A DNA stretch of 64,000 bases, taken from Rhizobium gallicum bv. gallicum R602sp. GTDB taxonomy: Bacteria > Pseudomonadota > Alphaproteobacteria > Rhizobiales > Rhizobiaceae. The stretch lies in assembly GCF_000816845.1 (NCBI RefSeq), contig NZ_CP006879.1, positions 186,001 to 250,000 on the forward strand. The letters are read 5' to 3'. The translations under genes and the position numbers were made by a program. Position 1 is the stretch's first letter. Each line of letters starts with the position of its first letter. Below the pieces are notes generated by a model. It was given only the letters and a program-made list of their open reading frames with translations, was not told the DNA's origin and did not search any database. This document shows, piece by piece, positions 18,943 through 28,391 of the stretch.

Positions 18943-19995
18943 ATGCAGTCCCGCGAACTGGGCCGCAGCGGCCTGAAAATAAGCATGCTGGGTCTGGGCA
19001 CCATGAGCTGGGGAGAGCAGAACACGGAAGCTGAGGCGCACGCGCAACTGGACGCAGCCCTGGATGCGGGCATAAATTTTGTCGATACCGCAGAGATGTA
19101 CCCTGTGCCACCCCGCGTCGAGACACATGGACTGACGGAACGTTATATCGGGAGCTGGATACGCAAGAGTGGTCGCAGGCAAGACGTCGTGCTTGCGACA
19201 AAGGCCGCAGGGCCTGCTCGCGCAGGCAAAGCGTACTTACCATACGTGCGCGACGGCCGCGTCAGCTATACGCGCGCCAATCTGTTCGAGGCCGTGGACG
19301 CCAGCCTCCAAAGGCTCCAGACGGACTATATCGACCTCTACCAACTGCATTGGCCTGACCGCAGCACCAACGTCTTCCAGTCAATCGACCACCAGTATGA
19401 ACTCGACGATGACACGGTCCCTATCCTGGAGACGCTGGAGGCTTTGGACGCGCTCGTCAAAAGCGGTCGCGTTCGTCACATCGGGCTCTGCAACGAAACA
19501 CCTTGGGGCCTTGCCCGGTTCCTGCATTACGCCGACTCATGGGGGTTAGCCCGCGTGATAAGCATGCAGAATCCATACAATCTACTCAACCTGGATTTCG
19601 AGAACGGCCTTGCCGAGATGGCGCTGCGTGAACAGGTGGGGCACCTGGCGTATTCACCGCTCGCGATGGGCACGCTGACTGGCAAATACTTGGGGGGTCA
19701 GCGACCAACTGGCTCGCGCCTGAACCTGTTCGGACGGTTCTTCCGCTACAGTAGTGAAAGGGCGCAGCACGCGGCACTCGCATATACGACGCTCTTCCGG
19801 GAACATGGCATCGATCCGGTGCACGGCGCGTTGTCATTCGTCAGAAGCCGGCCGTTTGTTGCAAGCACCCTGGTAGGCGCCACCTCCGTGCAGCAACTAA
19901 AGCACAGCATCGCCAGCGTGGAAGTCAGCCTGTCGCGCGAAGTCCTGGATGGAATCCAATCGATCTATCAGCGTTATGGAACGCCGTCGCCATGA
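18943..19995 (+). CDS. Tas-like NADP(H)-dependent aldo/keto reductase
   Basis: A 350-residue TIM-barrel oxidoreductase resembling E. coli Tas. It starts MQSRELGRSGLKISMLGLGT and has the AKR catalytic set: Asp and Tyr in FVDTAEMYPVP, Lys in LATKAAGPA, His in YQLHWPDRS. The NADP-binding end is visible in FVASTLVGATSVQQL. AAGGAGATG before the ATG is a strong ribosome site. It lies in the same orientation between nodJ and nodH, 28 bases after nodJ, and so is probably part of the nod operon. Its substrate is unknown; it is not one of the classical nod genes I can name. Confidence 0.88.
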   Translation: MQSRELGRSGLKISMLGLGTMSWGEQNTEAEAHAQLDAALDAGINFVDTAEMYPVPPRVETHGLTERYIGSWIRKSGRRQDVVLATKAAGPARAGKAYLPYVRDGRVSYTRANLFEAVDASLQRLQTDYIDLYQLHWPDRSTNVFQSIDHQYELDDDTVPILETLEALDALVKSGRVRHIGLCNETPWGLARFLHYADSWGLARVISMQNPYNLLNLDFENGLAEMALREQVGHLAYSPLAMGTLTGKYLGGQRPTGSRLNLFGRFFRYSSERAQHAALAYTTLFREHGIDPVHGALSFVRSRPFVASTLVGATSVQQLKHSIASVEVSLSREVLDGIQSIYQRYGTPSP

Positions 19996-20168
19996 ACCGG
20001 GTGTCGGCCTCCTCATTCAAAGTGACGCCGCCGGTTGGTCTCGTGACCGTTTTTGAGAACTGCCACAGGAGACACGCGGGTTGAGAACTCGCGCCGATCT
20101 GCGCGGCCCGAGATTCTAGTGCTGGCTCGCCACCCACACCTTCGCGAACTATGTTGGGAACACATGCA

Positions 20169-20915
20169 ATGACCCACTCCGCATTATCACCTGAACCATT
20201 TGCGATCCTTGGGATGCCAAGGACTGGAACGCACTATCTCGAAGCGTTGCTAAATGAGCATCCGAACGTGTTGAGCAACGGCGAGTTACTCAACACGTAT
20301 GATACAAATTGGCCCGATAAGGATCGCCTGCTACTGAGCGATTGCGAGCTCCTCGAGCTCGCCTATTTGCGTTTCCCGATGCGTAGCGACAAGAAGGTGA
20401 CGCATGTTGGGTGCAAGATCAACGAACCTCAGTTTCAGGAACGTCCGGACTTTTTTGACGAGCTGTCCCGTTGGCCGGGGCTCAAGGTCATTTTCTTGTC
20501 TCGCAGAAATACCTTGGAGTCCCTGCGGTCCCTGGTGCAGGCAAGGCAAACCCGCCAGTGGCTGAAATTCAGTTCGGATGACGATGCGGCTCCGCCGCCA
20601 CGGGTCGAGTTGCCGATCGCCTCCTGCGAGGCCTACTTCAAGGCCGCCGACGATTTCCACGCTCGGGTCGAGCATGCGTTCGCTTCGGCCAGCTTACTTG
20701 AGATCGAGTACGAGAGGCTCCTTCGTGAACCCGCCGCATGCTTGGAAACGATTTGGGATTTTTTGGGCGTTCCATCGCATCAGCTTTCTGGCCGCGCGAT
20801 CCTTGAGCGCCAGGAATCGCGGCCGCTGAACGAAACGGTAGAGAATTTCGACGCGTTGCGGCGCCACTTCGCAGACGGACCTTACGCGAGATTCTTCGAG
20901 ATGATGACGCATTAG
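20169..20915 (+). CDS. nodH: Nod factor sulfotransferase NodH
   Basis: Transfers sulfate from PAPS to the reducing-end glucosamine of the Nod factor. The 248-residue protein starts [20 protein letters not shown], very like Sinorhizobium NodH, and has the PAPS 5'-phosphosulfate loop in [11 protein letters not shown] plus [15 protein letters not shown] and [23 protein letters not shown] at 20151 would add six residues. It lies 173 bases after the aldo/keto reductase with no nod box in the gap, so read-through from upstream is likely. nodPQ follow and provide PAPS. Confidence 0.95.
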   Translation: MTHSALSPEPFAILGMPRTGTHYLEALLNEHPNVLSNGELLNTYDTNWPDKDRLLLSDCELLELAYLRFPMRSDKKVTHVGCKINEPQFQERPDFFDELSRWPGLKVIFLSRRNTLESLRSLVQARQTRQWLKFSSDDDAAPPPRVELPIASCEAYFKAADDFHARVEHAFASASLLEIEYERLLREPAACLETIWDFLGVPSHQLSGRAILERQESRPLNETVENFDALRRHFADGPYARFFEMMTH

Positions 20916-20934
20916 TCCCAAAGGGATAATCAAT

Positions 20935-21834
20935 ATGTCTCTTGGCAACCTCCAACGTCTTGAAGCGGAAGCAATTCATGTGCTTCGAGAAGTCGTTGCA
21001 ACGTTTTCCAACCCGGTTGTGCTTTATTCCATCGGCAAGGACTCATCGGTTTTGCTGCATCTGGCGATGAAGGCGTTCTACCCGGCCAAACCACCTTTTC
21101 CCTTCCTGCACGTTGATACCAAATGGAAGTTCCGGGAGATGATCGAGTTTCGTGACCGGATGGCACGCGAACTCGAGTTCGACCTTCTGGTGCACGTCAA
21201 TCAGGACGGGATCGATCAGGGAATTGGGCCTTTCACCCACGGGTCCAACGTCCACACCCACGCCATGAAGACGACGGCGCTCAGGCAGGCGCTGGAGAAA
21301 TACGGTTTTGACGCAGCGCTCGCCGGAGCGCGGCGCGACGAGGAGAAGTCGCGGGCCAAGGAGCGCATCTTCTCGATCCGTAACGCTCAGCATGGCTGGG
21401 ATCCGAAGCATCAGCGGCCCGAGATGTGGAAGACCTATAACGCGCGCGTCGGGCCGGGCGAGACGATGCGAGTCTTCCCGCTGTCCAACTGGACCGAGTT
21501 CGACATCTGGCAATATATCCTGCGCGAGACGATTCCGATCGTGCCGCTCTATTTCGCGGCGCGCCGGCCGGTGGTGCGGCGCGACGGCGCGCTGATCATG
21601 ATCGATGACGGCCGCATGCCGATCCAGCCTGGAGAAGAGGTCGCGGAGCGCCTGGTGCGTTTCCGCACCCTCGGCTGCTATCCGCTGACCGGCGCAGTTG
21701 AATCCGACGCTGCCACGGTTCCGGACATCTTGCGGGAAATGCTGACGGTGCGCACGTCGGAACGGCAAAGCCGCCTGATCGACTCGGACGAAGTCGGGGC
21801 GATGGAGAAAAAGAAGCGGGAGGGGTACTTCTGA
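20935..21834 (+). CDS. nodP: ATP sulfurylase small subunit NodP
   Basis: CysD-type subunit that forms adenosine 5'-phosphosulfate from ATP and sulfate with NodQ. The 299-residue protein has the PP-motif region [20 protein letters not shown], the [12 protein letters not shown] block, and [17 protein letters not shown]. It starts 19 bases after nodH, and its stop shares a base with the nodQ start (TGATG). The base composition is more GC-rich than the upstream nod genes and closer to nodQ, so nodPQ may have a separate history. Confidence 0.95.
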   Translation: MSLGNLQRLEAEAIHVLREVVATFSNPVVLYSIGKDSSVLLHLAMKAFYPAKPPFPFLHVDTKWKFREMIEFRDRMARELEFDLLVHVNQDGIDQGIGPFTHGSNVHTHAMKTTALRQALEKYGFDAALAGARRDEEKSRAKERIFSIRNAQHGWDPKHQRPEMWKTYNARVGPGETMRVFPLSNWTEFDIWQYILRETIPIVPLYFAARRPVVRRDGALIMIDDGRMPIQPGEEVAERLVRFRTLGCYPLTGAVESDAATVPDILREMLTVRTSERQSRLIDSDEVGAMEKKKREGYF

Positions 21835-23726
21835 TGTCGTATCTTCAAACTGTGCCGCCGCATGACATCGAGGCGCATCTGACCGAGCACGACAAAAAGT
21901 CGATCCTGAGGTTCATCACGTGTGGCTCGGTCGACGACGGCAAATCGACGCTGATCGGACGCTTGCTTTACGACGCGAAGCTGATCTTCGAGGATCAGTT
22001 GGCAAATCTCGGGCGCGTCGGTGCCGCCAACGGGAAGGAGATCGACCTCGCCCTGCTTCTCGATGGGCTCGAGGCGGAGCGTGAACAGCGCATCACCATC
22101 GACGTCGCCTACCGTTACTTCGCCACGTCGAAGCGAAAGTTCATCGTCGCCGACACTCCCGGCCATGAGGAATATACGCGCAACATGGTGACCGGCGCGT
22201 CGACGGCGGACCTGGCTATAATCTTGATCGACAGCCGCCGGGGCATTCTCCAGCAGACGCGGCGCCACTCCTATATTGCGTCGATGCTCGGCATCCGCCA
22301 TGTCGTCGTGGCGGTCAACAAGATCGACCTCGTCGACTTCCGGCAATTGGTCTTCGACGAAATGGTCGCCGACTACATGGTCTTTGCCAAGGAACTGGGC
22401 TTTGCCAGCATCCAGCCCATCCCGATCTCCGCACGGTTCGGCGACAACGTCATTTCGGCATCACAGAACACACCCTGGTACACGGGGCCAGCACTTCTCG
22501 AATACCTCGAAACGGTGCAACTCGACCCGCCCGTTGAGGAAAGGCCGTTCCGCTTTCCGGTTCAACTGGCGATGCGGCCCAATGCGGATTTCCGCGGGTA
22601 TGCCGGGCAGGTGGCTTCGGGCAGGATCTCGGTTGGGGATCCGGTCGTCGTTGCAAACTCCGGGCAGCGTTCGTCAGTCAAGGCGATCGTGACTTTCGAC
22701 GGGAGCTTGGCCGCCGCGGCCGAGGGCGAGGCCGTGACACTCGTCCTTTCGGACGAGGTCGATGCCTCGCGCGGAAACATGCTGGTCGCACCCTCATCGA
22801 GACCGTTTGTAGCGGATCAGTTCCAGGCACATGTCATCTGGTTCGGCGCTAATCCCATGCTTCCCGGGCGAAGATATATCCTGCGGACGGAAACGGACAG
22901 CGTCAGCGCAACGGTCACGGCGCTGAAGCACCAGGTGAATATCAACAGCTTTGCCCGAGAGGCGGCGAAATCCTTGCAGATGAACGAGGTCGGCGTCTGC
23001 AACATCTCGACACAGGCGCCGATCGCCTTCGACGCCTACAAGGACAACAGGTCGACCGGCAATTTCATCCTGGTCGACCGGGCGACCAACGCAACGGTCG
23101 GCGCCGGCATGATCGACTTCCCACTGCGGCGCGCCGACAATGTCCATTGGCAGGTCACCGACGTGAACAAGGGGGCGCGCGCGGCGACGAAGAGCCAGCG
23201 GCCCGGGGTCTTGTGGTTCACGGGCCTTTCCGGCTCGGGAAAGTCGACGATCGCGAACGCGCTCGACCGCCTGCTGCACGCCCGCGGCAAACACACCTAT
23301 ATGCTCGACGGCGACAATGTGCGCCACGGACTGAACCGGGACCTTGGCTTCACCGAAGCCGATCGCGTCGAGAATATCCGCCGGGTGGCAGAGGTTGCCA
23401 AGCTCATGGCTGACGCAGGCCTGATCGTTCTCGTCTCCTTGATTTCGCCGTTCCGCGACGAGCGGCGCATGGCGCGCGAATTGATGGAGGAGGACGAGTT
23501 CATCGAGATCTTCGTCGACACACCGCTCGACGAGTGCGCCCGGCGTGATCCGAAAGGCCTCTACGAGAAGGCCTTCGCGGGCAAGATCGCGAACTTCACC
23601 GGCGTGTCCTCGCCCTATGAGGTCCCTGAGAGCCCTGAGCTGCGTCTCGAAACGGTTGGCCACGAGCCCGCGGCGCTGGCGCTTAAGATCGAACAGTTCC
23701 TCGAGAGGAGAATGGAGGAGAAATGA
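21834..23726 (+). CDS. nodQ: Bifunctional ATP sulfurylase GTPase / APS kinase NodQ
   Basis: Fusion of a CysN-type GTPase subunit of ATP sulfurylase with a CysC APS kinase; it makes PAPS for NodH. The 630-residue protein has the GTPase P-loop GSVDDGKST at about 31-39, [17 protein letters not shown] (G3), NKIDLVD (G4), beta-barrel domains, and the APS kinase P-loop GLSGSGKST at about 464-472 followed by [16 protein letters not shown]. This fused form is the one found in NodQ proteins. It is the last gene of the sulfation set. Confidence 0.96.
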   Translation: MSYLQTVPPHDIEAHLTEHDKKSILRFITCGSVDDGKSTLIGRLLYDAKLIFEDQLANLGRVGAANGKEIDLALLLDGLEAEREQRITIDVAYRYFATSKRKFIVADTPGHEEYTRNMVTGASTADLAIILIDSRRGILQQTRRHSYIASMLGIRHVVVAVNKIDLVDFRQLVFDEMVADYMVFAKELGFASIQPIPISARFGDNVISASQNTPWYTGPALLEYLETVQLDPPVEERPFRFPVQLAMRPNADFRGYAGQVASGRISVGDPVVVANSGQRSSVKAIVTFDGSLAAAAEGEAVTLVLSDEVDASRGNMLVAPSSRPFVADQFQAHVIWFGANPMLPGRRYILRTETDSVSATVTALKHQVNINSFAREAAKSLQMNEVGVCNISTQAPIAFDAYKDNRSTGNFILVDRATNATVGAGMIDFPLRRADNVHWQVTDVNKGARAATKSQRPGVLWFTGLSGSGKSTIANALDRLLHARGKHTYMLDGDNVRHGLNRDLGFTEADRVENIRRVAEVAKLMADAGLIVLVSLISPFRDERRMARELMEEDEFIEIFVDTPLDECARRDPKGLYEKAFAGKIANFTGVSSPYEVPESPELRLETVGHEPAALALKIEQFLERRMEEK

Positions 23727-23806
23727 CGCTTTAATGCGAAGGCTTGAGCATTTTGCAGGCGGCCACGGCGGTCCCTGGCTATCTAACGACGGGATGATCA
23801 TTGCTA

Positions 23807-23820
23807 CCCCCGATCGGGGG
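23807..23820. repeat. Perfect 14-base palindrome downstream of nodQ
   Basis: CCCCCGATCGGGGG is self-complementary over its whole length. It lies about 80 bases after the nodQ stop and 90 bases before the aminotransferase gene. There is no following T-run, so it is not a classical terminator; it could be a protein site or an RNA stem. Confidence 0.4.
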
Positions 23821-23909
23821 CACGAACGTCCGAAGCCATATTGGCTTCAGCAGGAGACAGCCGATCACGTGCTCACGGGTCGGCTAACTAACTGGAACGG
23901 AGAAAAGAT

Positions 23910-25028
23910 ATGTCTGATGCAAAACTGCAAGGCGTGCTTTTGGCTCTTTCGCAGGTGGCGAGACAGTTAAGTGCGGTGCCGTCCAATCAACCGGGCCCGG
24001 ATGCCAATTGCGTTAAACTAAACACGAATGAGAATCCATTTCCGTTGCCGATGATGGTGATGCAAAGTGCGCTTGCGGCTCTCGAACGGCATTATCTGTA
24101 TCCCGAAGATGACAATCTCAGCTTGCGGGACGCAGCCGCCAATGCCTATGGCTTCTCCAAGGATCAGGTGATCGCTGGCAACGGCTCGTCTGAACTGCTG
24201 GGGCTCATCTACAGAGCTTTCCTGGCTCCGGGCGATAGCGTGGCGATGATGTCGCCAGGTTTTTCGTTCAACCGCAAACTTGCCATGTTGCAGGGTGCTC
24301 GATTTCTCGAAATCGGATGGGGCGAAGCTTATTCGTTGCCAATCGGGCAATTGCTTCTCGGTCCCGCAAAAGATGCAAAGTTCATCCTGCTAGCTAATCC
24401 GAACAATCCGACTGGGACATTTGTTCCGGTCGCCGATATCGATAGCCTAGCCGCGCAATCCGACCGATTGATAGTGGTGGATGAGGCGTATGTCGATTTT
24501 GCACCCGATGATGCTCTGCGGCTTATCAATCGCCATTCGAACCTTCTAGTCTTAAGAACATTTTCGAAAAGCTATGCCGCCGCCGGCATTCGCGTTGGTT
24601 TCGGCTTCGGTCATCCTGAACTTATTGGGAGGCTACGCAACCTCCAAAATGTCTTCAACATGAACCTGATCGGCCATGCGGTCGGCATTAGCATCCTTTC
24701 GCACCGCGCCGCCTACGACGAGAACCACCGATATATCAAAGATGAAAGACACCGAGCAACCATTGCCCTGTCTCAACTCGGATTTTCTGTGATCCCGTCC
24801 CACACAAACTTTTTGCTTGCGCGTGTGCCACCGGGACAAGACGGCAATTGGTGGCAAGCGTCTTTGGAAAGGCAAAAGATACTTGTAGCCGTCTTTCCCG
24901 ATGATGGCTTGGAAAATTATATCCGCGTCAGCATCGGTACGAAAACGCAAATGGATGCATTCCTTTCCGCCGCCCGTGACATTTCTGAAAGCCTGAAGAT
25001 GCAGAGTCTGCCGGTTAAGCACCGTTAG
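23910..25028 (+). CDS. HisC-like PLP-dependent aminotransferase
   Basis: A 372-residue fold-type I aminotransferase of the histidinol-phosphate/aromatic class. Visible features: substrate-side NTNENPFPLP, PLP phosphate loop AGNGSSELLGLI, LANPNNPTGTF, VDEAYVDFAPDD and the Schiff-base lysine in RTFSKSYAAAGIRVG. It begins 184 bases after nodQ in the same direction. With the luciferase-like gene that follows it resembles the y4wE-y4wF pair of Rhizobium NGR234, which I recall as linked to flavonoid-induced indole-3-acetic acid synthesis. Auxin-related action on an aromatic amino acid is therefore an inference; histidine synthesis is the alternative. Confidence 0.85.
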   Translation: MSDAKLQGVLLALSQVARQLSAVPSNQPGPDANCVKLNTNENPFPLPMMVMQSALAALERHYLYPEDDNLSLRDAAANAYGFSKDQVIAGNGSSELLGLIYRAFLAPGDSVAMMSPGFSFNRKLAMLQGARFLEIGWGEAYSLPIGQLLLGPAKDAKFILLANPNNPTGTFVPVADIDSLAAQSDRLIVVDEAYVDFAPDDALRLINRHSNLLVLRTFSKSYAAAGIRVGFGFGHPELIGRLRNLQNVFNMNLIGHAVGISILSHRAAYDENHRYIKDERHRATIALSQLGFSVIPSHTNFLLARVPPGQDGNWWQASLERQKILVAVFPDDGLENYIRVSIGTKTQMDAFLSAARDISESLKMQSLPVKHR

Positions 25029-25119
25029 TCGCTGCTTGTCGCGCAGACACCACTCAACAGCCAAGACGATATTGCGGGACCTGAGATTTTAAAACAGCAC
25101 GAGGTCGACGCAACCGTGT

Positions 25120-25138
25120 CGGGGACTGGTTGTCCCCG
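25120..25138. repeat. Stem-loop between aminotransferase and monooxygenase
   Basis: CGGGGAC pairs with GTCCCCG over a five-base loop (TGGTT). No T-run follows, so it is at most a weak terminator or an RNA-processing or stability element in the 209-base gap. Confidence 0.4.
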
Positions 25139-25237
25139 GTGCACCATTTGGAGGCCCGCACGTGGATAACGGGCCGAAACCAACCTCTTTGATCACCTGG
25201 ATTTAGATTTTTTAGTCAAACATTTGGAGACAATCAC

Positions 25238-26266
25238 ATGGGAAACGCCTTTCCTTCCAATCTAACCTTCGGCATCTTCGATCATCTCGACGAGGACGGC
25301 TGCGACATCGCCCAGCAATATTCAGATCGCCTAAGGTTAGCAGAGGTGTGCGATCACCTTGGTTTTTATGCGTACCATCTCGCTGAGCACCACTGCACCC
25401 CGCATGGGAGAGGTCCATCGCCAAATCTGTTCTTATCGAGTGTCGCACAGCGCACGCGTCGGCTTCGTGTCGGGCCCCTCGTCATGCTGCTGCCGCTTTA
25501 TCATCCGCTGCGGGCGTTCGAAGAAATCTGCATGCTGGACCAATTGAGCGGTGGTAGGGTCGAACTCGGGATAGGGCGCGGCTCTCTCCCGGTCGAGTTG
25601 GGTTATTTCGGGATTGGTGCGGAGGCGGCGCCAGGCTGCTACGCGGAAGCCAGTGAAATCCTTGTTAATGCGATGAAAGGCGGCACGCTATCCCATAAAG
25701 GCGAGCATTTTGAGCTGAGCGACATTCCTCTGACGTTACGACCTCATCAACGTCCGCATCCGCCGACGTGGATCGCCACCAACCGACCTGAATCAGCCCG
25801 CTGGGCCGCTGCGAACGGCGCGAATATCGCGTGCGTCGGACCTTCCTCTTCCGTCCGCAAAATTACTGATGCCTTCCGCGCCCATCGAGAGCACGACACG
25901 AGCGCAGACGATCAAGCGCCATTTCGTGGATTGCTCCGCATGGTCGTGATTGGACGTTCTGACCTGCATGCCTGTTCGCTCGCAGCGTCTGCCTACGAAC
26001 ATTGGCTTAGGAGCTTTAAATTCCTTTATGAGCTCAACGAACTCCCGACTCCCCCAAACCTGCCGCTGACCTTTGACGAGGCGGTCGAGAGTGAATTATG
26101 CGTGGCAGGAACGGCGGCTTCGGTGCGACAAACTCTTCTTGATCAGCTGGAAGAGGCAGGCGCCAACTATCTTCTTTGTCAACTTGCGTTTGGGAGTCTG
26201 CCGCTGGACGCTTCCCTATACACCGCAGCCACCATTCAATCCGAAATTATGGCTCAACTCGGCTGA
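25238..26266 (+). CDS. Luciferase-like flavin monooxygenase
   Basis: A 342-residue TIM-barrel flavin-dependent monooxygenase of the bacterial luciferase family. Typical pieces are LTFGIFDHLDEDG, HLGFYAYHLAEHH, RLRVGPLVMLLPLYHPLR and LDQLSGGRVELGIGRG. GGAGA stands at the right distance from the ATG. It follows the HisC-like aminotransferase and matches the y4wF position of the NGR234 locus as I recall it. The substrate is unknown; a role with the aminotransferase in tryptophan or indole metabolism is an inference. Confidence 0.87.
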   Translation: MGNAFPSNLTFGIFDHLDEDGCDIAQQYSDRLRLAEVCDHLGFYAYHLAEHHCTPHGRGPSPNLFLSSVAQRTRRLRVGPLVMLLPLYHPLRAFEEICMLDQLSGGRVELGIGRGSLPVELGYFGIGAEAAPGCYAEASEILVNAMKGGTLSHKGEHFELSDIPLTLRPHQRPHPPTWIATNRPESARWAAANGANIACVGPSSSVRKITDAFRAHREHDTSADDQAPFRGLLRMVVIGRSDLHACSLAASAYEHWLRSFKFLYELNELPTPPNLPLTFDEAVESELCVAGTAASVRQTLLDQLEEAGANYLLCQLAFGSLPLDASLYTAATIQSEIMAQLG

Positions 26267-26571
26267 CGACAAAATTCGCGGTTCGGTGAGCCTATCATTG
26301 CGGCAGCGCTTCTCGACACTCCCCGCAAAGTTGCGGGGACTACCGAAAAACGCTCAGGATTATCCTGCAGGCCGGGTCGGCAAATGGCGCCCATGATAGA
26401 CTGGACCGATTTGGCGTGAAATAAGGGCTCTTGCGGGGTGCGTCGTACCTCTCGTCGTACCAATCTAGTTACCGAAACCGAGGAATTCACTCGATACGCG
26501 CCGCTGGTGTTTTGTGAGGGCGGCGTAAAGGGTGCAAAATCTAAGCGTACAACTATGCGCCGCGAAATTTT
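26267..26571. other. Intergenic stretch with a strong inverted repeat
   Basis: CCCCGCAAAGTTGCGGGG at 26321-26338 forms an eight-base stem with a two-base centre; no T-run follows. A short direct repeat GTCGTACC occurs twice near 26440-26462. No gene is visible. It marks the end of the nod region and the start of accessory DNA. Confidence 0.45.
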
Positions 26572-27234
26572 GTGGTAATTCTCCTTAAAGCCATTCTTGT
26601 GGCGGTCGCGGTAACGCTCGCAATTGCTGCTGGCGGCTCAGCGTTTGCTGATGAAACGCCACAAGCGTGCGCAATGATTGCGGATTCCCTGCAGAGACTC
26701 ACATGCTTCGATAAGCTGGTTCCAAAGGCGCAAGATTCCTCGACGCCAGGTGCGTCGAGTGCGAATGGTGCAGCAGCAACGACTTCGGAGCCGGCCAAAA
26801 CAGACGTAGCCAAATGGGAGGTGACGGAGGACAAGTCGTCGTTTGACGATAGCTCTACCGTTGCTGGGGGTCTCCTCCCTACGAAGGTTTCATATACAGG
26901 CGTTGGCGATGGCGAAGCTTTGCTTATTTTGCGTTGCTCGGAAAACAGGACAACGGTCGTCTTCAGTGCCAATATGTTTATGACAGACGACACTGTTCGC
27001 GTGACGACCAGAATCGGTGATGAGCCTGCCGCATCGAGCCTTTGGACAAGGTCGACGAACTACAAGGCGGTGGGACTCTGGGACGGATCCAAAGCGATTC
27101 CGTTTATCAAGAAGCTCCGCAACAATGATAAGTTTGCCGTTCGAATAGAGGCAAATGATCGTGTTGACGCAGAGTTCAACCTATCAAATGTTGAAGAAGT
27201 GTCCGCTAAAATTGGCGCCGCGTGCAAGTGGTAG
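26572..27234 (+). CDS. TagO/VasI-like exported protein (orphan)
   Basis: A 220-residue exported protein. An N-terminal signal peptide (VILLKAILVAVAVTLAIAAG... with cleavage near AFA-DE) is followed by CAMIADSLQRLTCFDKL, a cysteine pair typical of TagO/VasI-type proteins associated with type VI secretion. The C-terminal half has WEVTEDKSSFDDSS and a late strand-rich part with LRCSENRTTVVF. No other type VI component is in the window, so the name refers to fold class only. The start is GTG at 26572; no earlier in-frame start looks better. Confidence 0.6.
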   Translation: MVILLKAILVAVAVTLAIAAGGSAFADETPQACAMIADSLQRLTCFDKLVPKAQDSSTPGASSANGAAATTSEPAKTDVAKWEVTEDKSSFDDSSTVAGGLLPTKVSYTGVGDGEALLILRCSENRTTVVFSANMFMTDDTVRVTTRIGDEPAASSLWTRSTNYKAVGLWDGSKAIPFIKKLRNNDKFAVRIEANDRVDAEFNLSNVEEVSAKIGAACKW

Positions 27235-27351
27235 CGGATGACGCTTCCTGCCACCCGTTGACAAAAACGTAAGTTTACACCAATGTCACGATCAGACGCA
27301 TAGCGAAATTTTATTTGTTGTGTCAAATTTTGTAAACCAGGGAGGGCAAAA

Positions 27352-27576
27352 GTGTCAAGCGAAAAATTCAATACAAATGAAGCTGCGGCCTACATTCGGA
27401 AGTCGGCGAGCTGGCTCAACAAAACGCGCTTAATTGGAAGTGGCCCGGTTTATCTGAAGGTTTGTGGTTCCGTCACGTATCTCAGGTCAGACCTCGATGC
27501 GTGGCTTACCGGGACTCGAGGGACGGCTGTCTACGAATTCGCAAATGACAATGCTCGCGCGATGGCGGCTGCCTAA
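27352..27576 (+). CDS. AlpA/excisionase-like small DNA-binding protein
   Basis: A 74-residue protein starting at GTG with GGGAGG upstream. The sequence FNTNEAAAYIRKSASWLNKTRLIG, followed by GPVYLKVCGSVTYLRSDLDAWL, is the winged-helix layout of MerR/AlpA/Xis-type small regulators. Such genes usually belong to prophages or integrative elements. No integrase is found nearby. Confidence 0.7.
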   Translation: MSSEKFNTNEAAAYIRKSASWLNKTRLIGSGPVYLKVCGSVTYLRSDLDAWLTGTRGTAVYEFANDNARAMAAA

Positions 27577-27666
27577 ATCGCCTGATTCTAGACTTCGGCA
27601 CGGCCGATCCCGACAATCAATCATCATTCATTAATCGTTTGCCGAGCGCCGGCGAAGGAGGATTAT

Positions 27667-28005
27667 TTGCGCATTTCTGACACCAGCAGACCCGTTCACG
27701 GATACGGGTTGACGATATACAGCGACGGCGAAAAGAATGTCTGCGGCTTTCTCGATGGCTCTCCGGTCCTCGTCCCGACGGGCGTAGGCAAAGAAGACGA
27801 CCGCCGTCGCTTTCGCTTCTCAGAGGGCGAGCGGGAACTGCGCAGCAAGGGCGATATTTTCTGCGCAGACATGGGAACGGCCGGTTTCGTCCGGCAGGCT
27901 ATCAACGAGAAGCTCGTGTTCACGGATCGCGGGCTCATCGAAAGCGGCGGTCGGCTCAGTCTTATTCCGCGGAAGTGGCGCCATTGGCTGTGTCGAGCTC
28001 CATAA
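27667..28005 (+). CDS. Hypothetical protein, 112 residues
   Basis: It starts at TTG with AAGGAGG upstream (product MRISDTSRPVHGYGLTIYSD). No family recognised. The last 44 bases overlap a possible gene on the opposite strand, so the natural C-terminus may have been altered. It lies in accessory DNA after the AlpA-like gene and may share its transcript. Confidence 0.5.
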   Translation: MRISDTSRPVHGYGLTIYSDGEKNVCGFLDGSPVLVPTGVGKEDDRRRFRFSEGERELRSKGDIFCADMGTAGFVRQAINEKLVFTDRGLIESGGRLSLIPRKWRHWLCRAP

Positions 28006-28285
28006 ATGTCCTGAGGGCGGCGGCGGTAATAGCTTCGGGGAGAGGCCCTCCGAATGTCACCGATCGGCGACCACCTAGCGCGGTTGGCGCATAAGAAACA
28101 TGATCCCCGTTCGGCGCGCGAAGAAGCCGCATCCCGTAGATGGCCACGTTATCGGAGAGTTGCATATCGAAATTGGCGACATGCAACATCCTCCCGCCGC
28201 TACGGTGAGCGACGGGTTTTAGATCGAGCACCTGCATATCAAGCCGCCCACCGCTTGAAGACGCGGTCGCCGTTTCTGATTTCAA
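27962..28285 (-). CDS. Hypothetical protein, 107 residues or less
   Basis: The frame contains MLHVANFDMQLSDNVAIYGM, then LLRAPNGDHVSYAPTALGGR and a C-terminal alanine-rich helix. This layout (VANFD, then G-x2-L-R-x-P-x-G, then YAP) looks like a small conserved accessory protein seen in rhizobial plasmids, but I cannot name it. The start could be at 28285 or at a later ATG. It overlaps the end of the gene on the other strand. Confidence 0.35.
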   Translation of the reverse strand: MKSETATASSSGGRLDMQVLDLKPVAHRSGGRMLHVANFDMQLSDNVAIYGMRLLRAPNGDHVSYAPTALGGRRSVTFGGPLPEAITAAALRTFMELDTANGATSAE

Positions 28286-28391
28286 ACGTGGCCGTAAGCC
28301 CGTGTAGCTCGTTGATGTCGTCGAGCACCAAGCGCTAGCAATGATCGCTCATTACAAAACTCGAGGGCATCTACAACTGTAGTATTAGCGT

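Noticed and set aside
19996..20168. Second nod box before nodH
   Set aside because: No ATC-rich nod box pattern was found; only a plain intergenic sequence.
22794..23801. 335-codon open frame antisense to nodQ
   Set aside because: The real gene on the plus strand has complete GTPase and APS kinase motifs; the antisense product resembles nothing.
23807..23820. Intrinsic terminator after nodQ
   Set aside because: The palindrome has no loop and no T-run, so it was listed as a repeat only.
23727..23909. nod box before the HisC-like aminotransferase gene
   Set aside because: Looked for because of the y4wEFG analogy; nothing similar to the consensus was seen, only a palindrome.
26572..27234. Type VI secretion locus
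   Set aside because: Only one TagO-like gene is present; none of the core type VI components is in the window.
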